Assembly: GCF_024649945.1 (NCBI RefSeq)
Contig: NZ_JANKMS010000004.1
Coordinates: forward strand, 62,001-126,000
DNA from: Flavobacterium panacis
GTDB taxonomy: Bacteria > Bacteroidota > Bacteroidia > Flavobacteriales > Flavobacteriaceae
Direction: 5' to 3'
Length of the DNA: 64,000 nt
Below, piece after piece: positions 16,821 through 26,399 of this stretch. Position numbers and translations under genes: made by a program. Below the pieces are notes generated by a model. The model did not search any database, had not been told where the DNA came from, and saw only the letters and a list, made by a program, of their open reading frames with translations. Numbering within the stretch: the stretch's first letter is position 1; the number at the start of each line of letters is the position of its first letter.

Positions 16821-19004
16821 ATGCCCCACATACGGATTCTTTTACTTTTACTGTTTGCACTGAATTGCTGTGCCAATTCGGCAATTTCTCAATCTAATTG
16901 CAATAGCGATCCCGAGTTGGATAAACTTGTAAAAAAAGCACTTTTTAATTTTAGAGAATCCAATTTTGAGCAATCACTCAAAATTTCCAGAACCGCACTA
17001 AATGCTGCTACTTTAAATAAAGATTATTGTTTGATGTCTCGTTCTTACAATATCATTGCAGCCAATTATAACGAATTAACAGATTTTGATAAAGCAATTT
17101 TCTTCTACAAAAAAAGTCTGTATTACGCCGATAAAACTGAAAACGATTCCTTAAAAAGTAATGTCTATAATAATTTAGGCAACATGTATTGTTTTGAAAA
17201 AAAACAATTTGAAGAAGGAATTCGGTACTTCAAGAAATCAGTTGCGTACGCTCTTAAAATTAACGATTTAAAAGAGGTTTATTTTACTAATGTTAATATT
17301 GCATGGGCTTATTTTGATATCGGAAATTATGAGCAAGGTTATCTTTTTCTAAAGTATATCAATAGTGCGAAAAATAAATACAGCGACGGCTCGACAGAAG
17401 TAATTGTCGAAATGCTGAATGGTATTTATTTAAGCCATGAAAATGATAATAAAGGGGCAAATGCCTATTTTTTGAAAGCTATTGAAGCAGGAAAAAAAGC
17501 TCAGGAAAAAACAGATTTATCTAGTGCTTATTTAGAATATTCAAAGTTTTTGAATAAGATTAATAAGCATAAAGAAGCGTATCAGGCTTTGATTAATTAC
17601 AATGCTATTTCAGAGGATATTTATAGTGTAAAGAAGATAAAAAAAGCCTCAATTGCTGGACTTGGGCTTGAACTCGATGAGTACAAAAGGCAGATCAATA
17701 AAATAGAAAATGAGAAAGTAGAGCAATCTCAAAGTCTTAAGAAATCGAAAATTATCGTAATTCTTTTTATACTTATCTCTTTGATACTTTTGTTTTTAAT
17801 TATCACTTTGATAAAAAATATTCGTTTCAAGAAAAGACATAATCTAGAGCTTTTAAAAGCAAAAGAAATTGCGGAGGAGGCTTCTCTACTTAAAAGTCAA
17901 TTTATTTCTACTATAAGCCATGAATTACGCACTCCTTTGTATGGAGTGGTAGGAATTACCAATATGTTACTCGAAGAACATAAAGAGCTTTCCAGAAGCC
18001 AGCATTTAAGCTCTCTAAAATTCTCGGCAAGATATCTTTTGTCTTTGGTGAATGATATTCTTCAGATTAATAAAATTGAAGAGAATAAAATTGTTCTGGA
18101 GAATCTGACTTTTAATATTTCGGATGAAATAACCGTAATAAAAAATTCGCTTTCTTTTCTTTCTCAGAAAAACAATAATAGAATATCGATCGATATTGAT
18201 TCTACTATTCCTGAATATTTAATTGGAGACAAACTTCGTTTAGCTCAAATTTTAATGAATTTAGTGAGTAATGCCTTGAAATTTACTAAAGACGGTCAGG
18301 TTGAAATAATCGTAAAACTGAGCAAGGTTGAAGGAAAAATGAATTATTTAGATTTCTTAATTAGGGATAATGGTGTTGGAATTGCCATTATGGATCAAAG
18401 TAAGATTTTTGAGAAATTTGTTCAGGTGGGAAGAAAAGATGAAGATTATCAGGGAACCGGACTTGGACTTAGTATTGTAAAGAGATTGTTAGGTCTTTTT
18501 GGAAGTGAAATTACGCTGGAAAGTGATTTAGGAAAAGGTACTTCGTTTTCGTTTGAGATTGCATTTGAACACGATCTTGTTAAAACTAAAAGTATTATTG
18601 ACGAGATAGAAGTAGACTTAACGTCGTTTGAAGCATATAAAATTTTAGTGGTTGAAGATAATTTAATCAATCAACTTGTCACTAAAAAGATTATTGAAAA
18701 GAATAATTATGGCTGTAAAGTGGTTGATGATGGTTATGCTGCTCTTAAAATTTTGGAAGATGAATCGTTTGATCTGATTTTAATGGATATCAATATGCCC
18801 ATGATGAATGGTTTTGAAACCACAAAAAGAATTCGTCTTGCAGGAATAGAAACGCCAATTGTAGCTTTAACAGCATTTGATAAAGATGAAATTACAGACG
18901 AAGCACTTTCATCAGGTATGAATGATATTATTATAAAGCCTTTTGAGCCTGTTAAATTGTTTAAAATTATCAATTACCTCATAAAAGAAAAAAGCGCTGT
19001 TTAA
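16821..19004 (+). CDS. TPR-containing hybrid sensor histidine kinase/response regulator
   Basis: A 727-residue membrane sensor. A signal peptide (1-24) leads to a periplasmic region with tetratricopeptide repeats (about 30-280), one transmembrane helix (about 315-340), a HisKA domain with H367 in TISHELRTP, a HATPase domain (NLVSNALKFTKDG, DNGVGI, GTGLGLSIVKR), and a C-terminal receiver domain with phospho-acceptor D656 in LMDINMP and conserved lysine in IIKPFEP. No DNA-binding domain is present, so output must pass to another protein. The start at 16821 is set by the signal peptide and the promoter. Its stop codon overlaps the convergent helicase gene by 4 bp. The stimulus is unknown. Confidence 0.9.
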   Translation: MPHIRILLLLLFALNCCANSAISQSNCNSDPELDKLVKKALFNFRESNFEQSLKISRTALNAATLNKDYCLMSRSYNIIAANYNELTDFDKAIFFYKKSLYYADKTENDSLKSNVYNNLGNMYCFEKKQFEEGIRYFKKSVAYALKINDLKEVYFTNVNIAWAYFDIGNYEQGYLFLKYINSAKNKYSDGSTEVIVEMLNGIYLSHENDNKGANAYFLKAIEAGKKAQEKTDLSSAYLEYSKFLNKINKHKEAYQALINYNAISEDIYSVKKIKKASIAGLGLELDEYKRQINKIENEKVEQSQSLKKSKIIVILFILISLILLFLIITLIKNIRFKKRHNLELLKAKEIAEEASLLKSQFISTISHELRTPLYGVVGITNMLLEEHKELSRSQHLSSLKFSARYLLSLVNDILQINKIEENKIVLENLTFNISDEITVIKNSLSFLSQKNNNRISIDIDSTIPEYLIGDKLRLAQILMNLVSNALKFTKDGQVEIIVKLSKVEGKMNYLDFLIRDNGVGIAIMDQSKIFEKFVQVGRKDEDYQGTGLGLSIVKRLLGLFGSEITLESDLGKGTSFSFEIAFEHDLVKTKSIIDEIEVDLTSFEAYKILVVEDNLINQLVTKKIIEKNNYGCKVVDDGYAALKILEDESFDLILMDINMPMMNGFETTKRIRLAGIETPIVALTAFDKDEITDEALSSGMNDIIIKPFEPVKLFKIINYLIKEKSAV

Positions 19005-20248
19005 TACCAGCGCTTTTTATTTTTCTTAGATGAATTGGATTTTCTCGATTTATGAGCGCCACCGCTTCTATTAGAGTTTTTTGGTTTTTCTCCCGCTTCA
19101 GGGCTTCCTGAGTGCCATTGATACGAATGATCGCTGATCGTTTTTACGTCAACTTTTATTAATTTCTGAATGTCTTTCCAATAAGGCAATTCGTCTTTTC
19201 CACAAAAAGAAATCGCAATTCCGCCATTTCCAGCACGCCCTGTACGACCGATACGGTGTACATAAGTTTCAGGAATATTCGGTAAATCAAAATTGATTAC
19301 ATAAGGCAGTTGTTCAATGTCAATTCCTCTTGCTGCAATATCTGTTGCGACCAGAACACCAACTTCTTTGTTTTTAAAAGCATCTAAAACACGTTGTCTT
19401 GCGTTTTGAGATTTGTCTCCGTGAATTGCTTCTGCAGGAATATCTTTTTTGCGAAGTGCTTTTACAACATTGTCCGCACCGTGTTTTGTTCTCGAAAAAA
19501 CAAGCACATTTGATAGGTTTTCTTCTTTAATTAAATGATACAGTAAATTTCTTTTTTCTGTTTTGTCAACAAAATAAATGCGTTGTTCTACATTTTCTGC
19601 AGTTGAAGAAACTGGTGAAACTTCTACTTTTTCAGGATCTTTAAGAAACATTTCAGCTAATTCGCGAATAGCAATCGGCATTGTTGCAGAAAAAAGTAAT
19701 GTCTGTCTGTTTTTTGGAGTCAGTTTTACAATCTTTTTTACATCGTTTATAAAACCCATATCCAGCATTTGATCGGCTTCGTCTAAAACTAAAGTATGGA
19801 GATGGTCAAAGTCTAGAAATCCTTGTTTGTGTAAATCAAGTAATCTTCCTGGAGTGGCTACTAAAATATCAACTCCTTTTTTTAAGGTTTCTACCTGTGG
19901 ATTCTGAGAAACTCCACCAAAAATGGTTAACTGAGTTAAGTTGGTATATTTACCATAAGTATCAAAACTTTCTCCAATTTGCACTGCTAATTCACGCGTA
20001 GGCGTAACTACAAGCGCACGAATTTGTTTTGCTTTTTTTGATGAGCCAACAATTCGATGTAATTGATGTATGATTGGAATAGCAAATGCAGCCGTTTTTC
20101 CTGTTCCTGTCTGCGCACAGCCAATTAAATCACGACCTTCTAAAATAATAGGAATTGATTTTTCCTGAATTGGAGTCGGATTTAAATAGCCTTCTTCAAA
20201 TACGGCTTTTTGTATACTTTTTGAAAGTGATAAATCTTCGAATAACAT
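19001..20248 (-). CDS. DEAD-box RNA helicase (RhlE-like)
   Basis: A 415-residue ATP-dependent RNA helicase with the full motif set: Q motif NPTPIQEKSIP, Walker A AQTGTGKTAAF, PTRELAVQIG, TPGRLLD, DEADQMLDMGF, SATMP, ATDIAARGID, and HRIGRTGRAG. A basic S/K/R/N-rich C-terminal tail of about 40 residues ends in KKNKKRWY and probably binds RNA nonspecifically. Related proteins act in ribosome assembly and cold-adapted RNA remodelling. It converges with the hybrid kinase (4-bp overlap) and has its own upstream region from 20249 to 20384. Confidence 0.93.
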   Translation of the reverse strand: MLFEDLSLSKSIQKAVFEEGYLNPTPIQEKSIPIILEGRDLIGCAQTGTGKTAAFAIPIIHQLHRIVGSSKKAKQIRALVVTPTRELAVQIGESFDTYGKYTNLTQLTIFGGVSQNPQVETLKKGVDILVATPGRLLDLHKQGFLDFDHLHTLVLDEADQMLDMGFINDVKKIVKLTPKNRQTLLFSATMPIAIRELAEMFLKDPEKVEVSPVSSTAENVEQRIYFVDKTEKRNLLYHLIKEENLSNVLVFSRTKHGADNVVKALRKKDIPAEAIHGDKSQNARQRVLDAFKNKEVGVLVATDIAARGIDIEQLPYVINFDLPNIPETYVHRIGRTGRAGNGGIAISFCGKDELPYWKDIQKLIKVDVKTISDHSYQWHSGSPEAGEKPKNSNRSGGAHKSRKSNSSKKNKKRWY

Positions 20249-20384
20249 ATATTATTTGTTAAGTATTTTAGTTTAATGTACTAAAACGCTGTGCAAAGAT
20301 AGGTTTATTCGGCTAAAGGTTTATTTGAATTTGCTTTTATTTAGCAAAGGCTCTTAGTTTTAGGATTGAAATTGTTGCCAAAAA

Positions 20385-21422
20385 TCAATCCTGTTCTAAG
20401 TTTGCTTTGATGAAATCAGTTACCAAATAACCAATTAATTTTCCAATTAAATTATGGTTTTGGGCGTTGTCTAGATCTGGTGCTCCTTCACATATATGAA
20501 TATAGGCGGCATTTTTATGTTCTGCAAAAAACGAAACAAACTGTCTTAATTCTTCAACAGAAAATCCGCTAATGGTCATCGCGCTGCTGGCAATATTAGG
20601 AATAGCATCTAAGTCAATTTCAATTCCGAAAGCATCATTTTTTATAAAATCCAAAGCTGTAATCATTTCACGATTAAAATCTTTTTCTTTTCGAATGTTA
20701 ACGCTGTCGTAAGTGTTGTAACGAACCCTGTCTTCTAGTTTTTTGATAATATCCAAAACACTTTTCGAAGTATAATTTTCGTGAAGACCAAAAATGAAAT
20801 ATTTTTTTAGGAAACCTTCTTCATAAGCATAAGAAAATCCGTTTCCGCTATGACGTCCTTCCAAGATTCTAAAATCAGAATGCGCATCAAAATTAATTGC
20901 GTTTACAGGTTTTCCTTTTGCTAAAGCGGCACCTTTGATATTTCCGTAGGCATTATTATGACCTCCTCCAATAATAATAGGCGTTTTTCCGGCTTTAATA
21001 ATCGTAAATATAATATGAGATACTTCTTTGTCTATTTTTTCTACTAACTGACTCAGTTTAGAGCGATCGTCAATGTCGTTAAAGTCTAAGTTTTCGACTT
21101 CGCGCATTTCATCGGCAACATTAATATGTCCAAGAATGATAATGTTACTTCCTTTAGAAAATCTATTATGCTGAATGTTTGCAATGCTTTTTATAGCGCA
21201 TTGCCATGCAGAAGCAGCTCCAGGTCTTCCATAATTAGCTCTTATGCCAATATCTTCAGGAATTCCAAGAAGGACATATTTAGCTTCACTTTCTTTAAGA
21301 AAATTAAGTTTGTCAGCTCCAGGTGGAATGACAATCATTTTCTCTCCAAACTTTATTTCACCGCTTCGATGATTTGTGATTTTCGCTAAATCATTTATAG
21401 TGAAAGGGATTAATTTCTCCAT
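20385..21422 (-). CDS. hutG: Formimidoylglutamase (arginase family)
   Basis: A 345-residue ureohydrolase-fold enzyme. Manganese-binding motifs are visible: GGGHNNAYG, NFDAHSDFR and EIDLDAI. The extended N terminus and the nearby imidazolonepropionase gene favour formimidoylglutamase, which hydrolyses N-formimidoyl-L-glutamate to glutamate and formamide, over arginase or agmatinase. It is separated from hutI by a gene on the opposite strand, and neither histidine ammonia-lyase nor urocanase is in the window, so the histidine degradation pathway is only partly represented here. The assignment is moderately firm and rests on family plus context. Confidence 0.8.
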   Translation of the reverse strand: MEKLIPFTINDLAKITNHRSGEIKFGEKMIVIPPGADKLNFLKESEAKYVLLGIPEDIGIRANYGRPGAASAWQCAIKSIANIQHNRFSKGSNIIILGHINVADEMREVENLDFNDIDDRSKLSQLVEKIDKEVSHIIFTIIKAGKTPIIIGGGHNNAYGNIKGAALAKGKPVNAINFDAHSDFRILEGRHSGNGFSYAYEEGFLKKYFIFGLHENYTSKSVLDIIKKLEDRVRYNTYDSVNIRKEKDFNREMITALDFIKNDAFGIEIDLDAIPNIASSAMTISGFSVEELRQFVSFFAEHKNAAYIHICEGAPDLDNAQNHNLIGKLIGYLVTDFIKANLEQD

Positions 21423-21489
21423 TAAAAAAATTTATTTTCCAAAAATAATATAATTGTAGAAACTTACGTTATTACCTTATATTAATTCT

Positions 21490-21497
21490 TAAATTTG
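21490..21497 (+). promoter_or_regulatory. -7 element of the coiled-coil gene
   Basis: TAAATTTG matches TAnnTTTG exactly and lies 23 bases before the ATG at 21521. Confidence 0.5.
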
Positions 21498-21520
21498 TTA
21501 TTAAAGAAAATTTTTTAAAT

Positions 21521-22399
21521 ATGGAAAACCCAAAGAACAACAATTCAAGTCTAAAGGCGGTAATCGCAGTTTTAGCAGTCCTACTGATTGGTAGCTTAGT
21601 GTATATTTTTAAATTATCTTCTGACTCAGAAGTAGTTAAGACAGAACTTACGACAAGTTTAACAGAGAAAGAGTCTGTTATGAAAGATTTACAGGAATTG
21701 AAAGCAACTTACGATGCTGCAATTGCTGAAAACACTTCTATGTCTGACGAATTAATCCAGGAGAGAGATAAAGTAGTTGCTTTAATGGATGATTTGAACA
21801 AGTCTAAAGGAGATGTTTCTAAATACAGATCTCAGGTTCAGGCAATGCAGAGTAAAATGAAAACTTTAGTTGCTGAAAACGATGAGTTGAAAAAACAAAA
21901 TGGTGTTTTAACGACTCAAAGAGATAGTACAATTGTAGTTTTAGGAGAATCTAAAAAATACAACGAAGTATTAGTTGGTCAAAACGAAGAACTAGCTAAA
22001 ACTGTAGAAAAAGGTTCTAAATTATCTGTATTAAATACAAAAACTTCTGCTTATAAATTGAAAAGCTCAGGAAAACAAATTGAAACAGATAAAGCGAGTC
22101 GTGCTGATATTTTAAAAGTAAGTTTTACAATTGCTGAAAACCAAATTGCAAAATCTGGTGATAAAACATATTATGTTCAGGTAATTGATGCTAAAAACAA
22201 TGTTTTAGGTGAAAAGAAAACTGAAAGTTTTGGAGATAACTCTTTAACTTATAGTTTTAAAACTACTGTAAAATATGAAAACAAAAGCGTAAATGTAAGT
22301 GAAGATCTTCCTGGTAAAGATTTTGCAAAAGGAACTTACTTCATCAACGTTTTTGATAATGATGAATTGGTTTCTAAAACTAGTTTCAGCTTAAGATAA
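21521..22399 (+). CDS. Membrane-anchored coiled-coil protein, 292 aa
   Basis: One N-terminal transmembrane helix (about residues 12-30, AVIAVLAVLLIGSLVYIF) is followed by a long heptad-rich coiled coil (about 40-170) and a C-terminal globular domain (about 175-292) with beta-strand character (TYYVQVIDAKNNVLG, GTYFINVFDND). I recall similar Bacteroidota proteins being called chromosome partitioning ParA, but there is no ATPase motif, so that name is unsupported. The orientation suggests a periplasmic coil and domain. It is a monocistronic gene lying between hutG and hutI on the other strand and closed by its own terminator. Function unknown. Confidence 0.72.
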   Translation: MENPKNNNSSLKAVIAVLAVLLIGSLVYIFKLSSDSEVVKTELTTSLTEKESVMKDLQELKATYDAAIAENTSMSDELIQERDKVVALMDDLNKSKGDVSKYRSQVQAMQSKMKTLVAENDELKKQNGVLTTQRDSTIVVLGESKKYNEVLVGQNEELAKTVEKGSKLSVLNTKTSAYKLKSSGKQIETDKASRADILKVSFTIAENQIAKSGDKTYYVQVIDAKNNVLGEKKTESFGDNSLTYSFKTTVKYENKSVNVSEDLPGKDFAKGTYFINVFDNDELVSKTSFSLR

Positions 22400-22433
22400 T
22401 TAGCCTAAAGGGATAAAATACCACTTTGATATT

Positions 22434-22462
22434 AAAGGTCTGTGCATTTTTCACAGACCTTT
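22434..22462. terminator. Terminator after the coiled-coil gene
   Basis: A perfect 11-bp stem (22434-22444 with 22452-22462) followed by Ts. It stands between the convergent coiled-coil and hutI genes and may act in both directions. Confidence 0.8.
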
Positions 22463-22512
22463 TTTTATGGAATAATGTTAGAGTTTTTTTAGCAGGTCAA
22501 ATTAGAATTTAA

Positions 22513-23751
22513 TTATTCTAAAATTTGTCCATTCACAAAAACAGATTCTATTAGATTGCTTCCAAAAGCATAAGGAATTTGATAATATGATGAAATAGGT
22601 TTTGTAAGGATTAAATTGGCTTTTTTACCTTTTGTAATACTTCCGTGAGTTTCTGAAAGTCCCATGGCATAAGCTCCGTTTATTGTAGCAGCGTTAATGG
22701 CTTCTTCTGGTGTCATTTTCATTTTGATACAAGCCGTGGCCACAACAAAATTCATGTTTCCGGATGGAGTAGAACCAGGATTGAAATCGGTTGCCAATGC
22801 TAAAGGTAATCCAGCTTTTATCATCTCTCGAGCTGGAGTGTATGGAATACTTAAGAAGTAAGAGCAAGAAGGTAAAGCTACCGGCATTGTTTCTGTTTCT
22901 TTTAAAGCTTCGATATCTTCCAGATTCATAACTTCTAAGTGATCGACAGAAAGGGCGTTAAATTTAACTCCTGCCTGAATTCCGCCAATAGAATTGAATT
23001 GGTTGACATGGATTTTTGGTTTTAAGCCGAATTCAATTCCTGCCTGCATGATTTTTTCGGTTTCTTCAACAGAAAAATAGCCACTTTCGCAGAAGATATC
23101 GACATAATCTGCAAGTTTGTTTTTGGCGATTTCAGGAATCATTTTAGAAATTATTTCTTCAATATATCCAGCTTTGTTGTCTTTATAATGTGTTGGAAAA
23201 GCATGAGCGCCTAAAAAAGTAGCTTTAATTGAAATTGGATAGTTTTCTGCCAGTTTTTTTATTACACGAAGCATTTTTAATTCGCCTTCAATTGTTAGGC
23301 CGTAACCTGATTTTATTTCTACAGCTCCTGTTCCTAAATGCATGACTTCTTCTAAACGAAGCTTAGATTGTTCGTAGATTTCTTCTTCAGAGGTTTCGTT
23401 TAGTTTTTTGGCAGAATTTAAAATACCACCACCGCGATTCGCAATTTCTTCATAAGAAAGTCCGTTGATGCGGTCTACAAATTCCTGTTCGCGATTTCCC
23501 GCATAAACAATGTGAGTATGACTGTCGCACCAGGAAGGAAGAACAACTTTTCCTGTAGCGTCTATAGTTAAATCAGCATTCATTTTAGGAAGATTTTCCA
23601 TCGAACCAAAATCGGCAATAAGATCGTTTTCTAAAACGATAAAAGCATTTTTAATACTTGGAAGTATCGCCATTTCAGAACCTGAAACTTTATGGATTGA
23701 AGTTTCACGAACTTGTAATAATTCTTGTATATTGGTGATTAAAGTGATCAT
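22513..23751 (-). CDS. hutI: Imidazolonepropionase
   Basis: A 412-residue amidohydrolase-superfamily enzyme opening the ring of 4-imidazolone-5-propanoate to N-formimidoyl-L-glutamate, the third step of histidine breakdown. Visible motifs are DSHTHIVYAGNRE (metal-binding HxH), GGGILNSAKKLNE, EIKSGYGL, HAFPTHY, HVNQFNSIGG, VDHLEVM and ATDFNPGSTPSGNM (metal-binding aspartate). The length is normal. Its product is the substrate of the formimidoylglutamase encoded at 20385-21422 on the same strand. Confidence 0.95.
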   Translation of the reverse strand: MITLITNIQELLQVRETSIHKVSGSEMAILPSIKNAFIVLENDLIADFGSMENLPKMNADLTIDATGKVVLPSWCDSHTHIVYAGNREQEFVDRINGLSYEEIANRGGGILNSAKKLNETSEEEIYEQSKLRLEEVMHLGTGAVEIKSGYGLTIEGELKMLRVIKKLAENYPISIKATFLGAHAFPTHYKDNKAGYIEEIISKMIPEIAKNKLADYVDIFCESGYFSVEETEKIMQAGIEFGLKPKIHVNQFNSIGGIQAGVKFNALSVDHLEVMNLEDIEALKETETMPVALPSCSYFLSIPYTPAREMIKAGLPLALATDFNPGSTPSGNMNFVVATACIKMKMTPEEAINAATINGAYAMGLSETHGSITKGKKANLILTKPISSYYQIPYAFGSNLIESVFVNGQILE

Positions 23752-23762
23752 TGATATGAATT

Positions 23763-23830
23763 GTTATAAAACACAAATTTCACAAATTAGCACTAAATAA
23801 TTAGTGAAATCTGTGAAATTCGTATTTTTT
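23763..23830. repeat. AT-rich spacer with short palindromes
   Basis: The spacer upstream of hutI contains CACTAA...TTAGTG (small palindrome) next to near-repeats of TTTCACAAA and GTGAAAT words. It may be another dispersed spacer element of this genome. No gene is seen. Confidence 0.35.
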
Positions 23831-23845
23831 GATTTTTTATTCTAA

Positions 23846-24898
23846 TTATTCTGAAACAGCTATTTCAAACATTTTGCTCCAGTTTTTACCTGTTACAAAA
23901 ATGGTTTTAGTTTTAGGATTGTAAGCAATTCCGTTTAAAACATCGTCTTTAGTAATATCGGTCATCGTTTTACGTAAATCAGACAGGTTTAGAATTCCTT
24001 CAACAGCTCCGTTAGCAGGATTTACAACAGCGATAGCGTCTTTAAACCAAACATTTGTATAGATTTTTCCGTTAATCCATTCTAGTTCGTTAACAGCTTT
24101 GATTTTGGTGTCTCCTGAGTAAACGTTAATGTAGTCTATCATTTTTTGCGTTGCAGGATCAACTTTCCAAATTTTTTCAGTTCCATCGGTTTGGTAAATG
24201 TATTTGCCGTCATTTGTCATTCCCCAACCTTCGATATCTTTTTCGTAATCAAAAGTTTTTTCCAGTTTTAATGTTTTGGCATCGTAGATAAAACCTTTTT
24301 TGTTTTTATACGTTAATTGGAATAATTTACCATTTATAAAAGTAATTCCTTCTCCGAAATATTGTTGGTCAAGATCAATTTGTTTAAAGACTTTACCCGT
24401 TTTGTAGTCATATTTTTTAATGAAAGAAGCGCCTTCTTGTCCTGTGCTTTCGTATAAAGTATCGTTGTAGAATTCAAATCCTTCTGTGAAATCTTTTTTA
24501 TCGTGAGGAAAAGTGTTAACGACTTTATACTTTAATAATTTTGGTTGTATGTCTGAAACGACTTCAATTCTTTTGGTTGCATCAGAAGAGTCTCCTCCAA
24601 AATAAACTTTTGCTTTTAAGTATTGATATCCTAATTTTTGATCAATTAATTCAAATCTAAATTCTGCGGCACCTTTAGTACTTCCAACTCTCTGATCGTT
24701 TATAAAGTAGGCAACGCTGTCAATTTCTTTCGATTTTGGATTTAAAATACCAATTGTAAGCGATTCTTTTGGCGTAAAATGAGCGGGAAAAGCAGAATCA
24801 TCGATATTAAATAAAGAATTTTCACTTTTATTTTTATCTCCACATCCGATTAATGTGATTCCTAATAAAATGATGCCTAGGAAGTTATGTTTTTTCAT
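23846..24898 (-). CDS. Glutaminyl-peptide cyclotransferase family lipoprotein
   Basis: A 350-residue predicted lipoprotein: MKKHNFLGIILLGITLIGC puts the lipidated cysteine at residue 19. Residues about 25-115 form an N-terminal Ig-like extension. The C-terminal ~240 residues show the five-bladed propeller family of bacterial/plant glutamine cyclotransferase: KKDFTEGFEFYNDTLYESTGQEG, GEGITFINGKLFQLTYKN, WGMTNDGKYIYQTDG, NELEWINGKIYTNVW and NGIAYNPKTKTIFVTGKNW. Such enzymes convert N-terminal glutamine to pyroglutamate, which protects exported proteins whose mature N terminus is glutamine. Several exported proteins here have a signal ending in AQ or SQ (the SusC and GH20 products), consistent with that role. 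Confidence 0.88.
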   Translation of the reverse strand: MKKHNFLGIILLGITLIGCGDKNKSENSLFNIDDSAFPAHFTPKESLTIGILNPKSKEIDSVAYFINDQRVGSTKGAAEFRFELIDQKLGYQYLKAKVYFGGDSSDATKRIEVVSDIQPKLLKYKVVNTFPHDKKDFTEGFEFYNDTLYESTGQEGASFIKKYDYKTGKVFKQIDLDQQYFGEGITFINGKLFQLTYKNKKGFIYDAKTLKLEKTFDYEKDIEGWGMTNDGKYIYQTDGTEKIWKVDPATQKMIDYINVYSGDTKIKAVNELEWINGKIYTNVWFKDAIAVVNPANGAVEGILNLSDLRKTMTDITKDDVLNGIAYNPKTKTIFVTGKNWSKMFEIAVSE

Positions 24899-24952
24899 GA
24901 TTTAAAATTTGAATAATGCAATATACGATGTTATTTTTATAGCAACAAAGGT

Positions 24953-24983
24953 CTTGCAAAAATATAAAAAGGTTGTATATTTG
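24953..24983 (+). promoter_or_regulatory. Promoter of the SRP RNA gene
   Basis: TTG (24954-24956) is followed after 19 bases by TATATTTG (24976-24983), a full match to the Bacteroidota consensus. The mature RNA starts about 5 bases downstream. Confidence 0.75.
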
Positions 24984-24987
24984 CACC

Positions 24988-25080
24988 GGCAAGTCCTACA
25001 CGACCAGCTCCTGCAGACTCCCCCAGGATGGGAACATAGCAAGGGTACGCGGTTGAGCGGTGCGATGTAGGTCGCTTGCC
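24988..25080 (+). ncRNA. ffs: Signal recognition particle RNA, small bacterial type
   Basis: A ~93-nt RNA with terminal stem GGCAAG/CTTGCC (24988-24993 with 25075-25080). The conserved domain IV apical region reads CCAGGATGGGAACATAGCAA, with the GGAA loop and the symmetric AGCA-type internal loop that binds Ffh. It forms the RNA core of the particle that targets membrane proteins to the translocon. A T run directly after the 3' end acts as terminator. No gene overlaps it. Confidence 0.93.
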
Positions 25081-25261
25081 ATTTTTTTTAGAATAAATTT
25101 AATTTGTAATCTTCCTTTTCAGGAGGATTTTTTTATTTTTGACCCTATCTGAAGTTAGATGTTACTGGTTATAAGTTGAAAGTTGATTATTCTTTAGAAT
25201 TCAAAATAGACTTAATTCCAAAAACGAATAACTCAAAACCCAAAAACTTATAACTAAATAA

Positions 25262-26065
25262 ATGAGCAAAGTCGTTTTAATTACTGGAGGATCATCAGGG
25301 ATTGGAAAATCTATTGGTGAATTTTTACACCAGAAAGGTTTCGTTGTTTACGGAACGAGCAGAAATCCTGAGAAAGTTTTAAATTCTGTTTTTCCTTTAG
25401 TTGCTTTAGATGTTCGTAATTCCGAATCTATTCAAAATGCTGTTTCAAGAATTATAGAAACTTCTGGCAGATTAGATATCGTTATAAATAATGCGGGAGT
25501 TGGAATTACGGGGCCTTTGGAAGAAATTCCGACAGAAGAAATTAGAAATAATTTTGAAACCAATTTCTTTGGTCCAATTGAAGTTATGAAAGCGGCATTA
25601 CCACAAATGCGCAAACAGAATTCGGGACTTATTATTAATATTACATCTATTGCTGGGTATATGGGACTTCCATATAGAAGTGTGTATTCTGCATCAAAAG
25701 GTGCTTTGGAATTGATTACTGAAGCTTTAAGAATGGAAGTTAAAGCTTTTGGTGTTGAAATTACAAATGTTGCGCCGGGAGATTTTGCAACCAATATTGC
25801 AGCAGGACGTTATCATGCGCCAGTTATAAAGGATTCGGCTTATGAAAAGGTTTATGGAGATGTTTTGGCAACGATGAACGATCATGTTGATGCAGGGAGT
25901 AATCCGAATGAAATGGCTGAAGCGGTTTATAAAATTATTCAGACTAAGAAACCCAATGTGCACTATAAAGTTGGCGCTTTTATGCAGAAGTTTTCAATTG
26001 TTTTGAAACGTGCACTTCCGGACAAGGTTTATGAAAAAATGTTAATGAATCATTATAAATTATAA
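25262..26065 (+). CDS. Short-chain dehydrogenase/reductase
   Basis: A 267-residue classical SDR with a Rossmann fold: the coenzyme motif TGGSSGIG (residues 8-15), the NNAG motif in VINNAGVG, the catalytic serine in ITSIAG, and YSASK for the Tyr/Lys pair. R33 after the second strand (YGTSRNP) favours NADP(H). The C-terminal helices VLKRALPDKVYEKMLMNHY resemble membrane-associated 17-beta-HSD-like bacterial SDRs. The substrate is unknown. A 68-residue membrane protein gene follows by 4 bp, so the two are an operon. Confidence 0.85.
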   Translation: MSKVVLITGGSSGIGKSIGEFLHQKGFVVYGTSRNPEKVLNSVFPLVALDVRNSESIQNAVSRIIETSGRLDIVINNAGVGITGPLEEIPTEEIRNNFETNFFGPIEVMKAALPQMRKQNSGLIINITSIAGYMGLPYRSVYSASKGALELITEALRMEVKAFGVEITNVAPGDFATNIAAGRYHAPVIKDSAYEKVYGDVLATMNDHVDAGSNPNEMAEAVYKIIQTKKPNVHYKVGAFMQKFSIVLKRALPDKVYEKMLMNHYKL

Positions 26066-26069
26066 TTCT

Positions 26070-26276
26070 ATGGAAAAGTTAGCAGAATTTATACCTTCGA
26101 TTTTTGGGATTTTAGTTATCGTTGTTATTTGGTTTGTACTTCGCAGAATACTTGGTGCTATTAGCGATAAGATTAATAATTCTGAAATTCATAGAGAAGA
26201 AACCTTAAAAGTTTTGGAAGAAATTAGAAATGAATTGAAAGAATTAAATAAAAAGAATTCTTCGGGACAGTTTTAA
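26070..26276 (+). CDS. Small single-pass membrane protein, 68 aa
   Basis: One transmembrane helix (residues about 8-30, IPSIFGILVIVVIWFVLRRIL) is followed by a charged amphipathic helix or coiled coil rich in E and K (about 34-60). It starts 4 bp after the SDR stop and is therefore translationally linked to that gene. No family is recognised. Its length and charge pattern fit a real small protein, not a chance frame. Confidence 0.6.
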   Translation: MEKLAEFIPSIFGILVIVVIWFVLRRILGAISDKINNSEIHREETLKVLEEIRNELKELNKKNSSGQF

Positions 26277-26399
26277 GTCAAATGTCTCAGTAGATTTTGA
26301 GAAAAGAATACAGGCTTTTTTGAAAACAAGGTAAAATTTACTGTTTGTACTTATTTTGTGAATTTTAATATAATTTACAAATTGATCTTGTTTTTAAAA

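Noticed and set aside
21521..22399. ParA-like partitioning protein as the name of the coiled-coil gene
   Set aside because: No ATPase motif; one membrane helix plus coiled coil.
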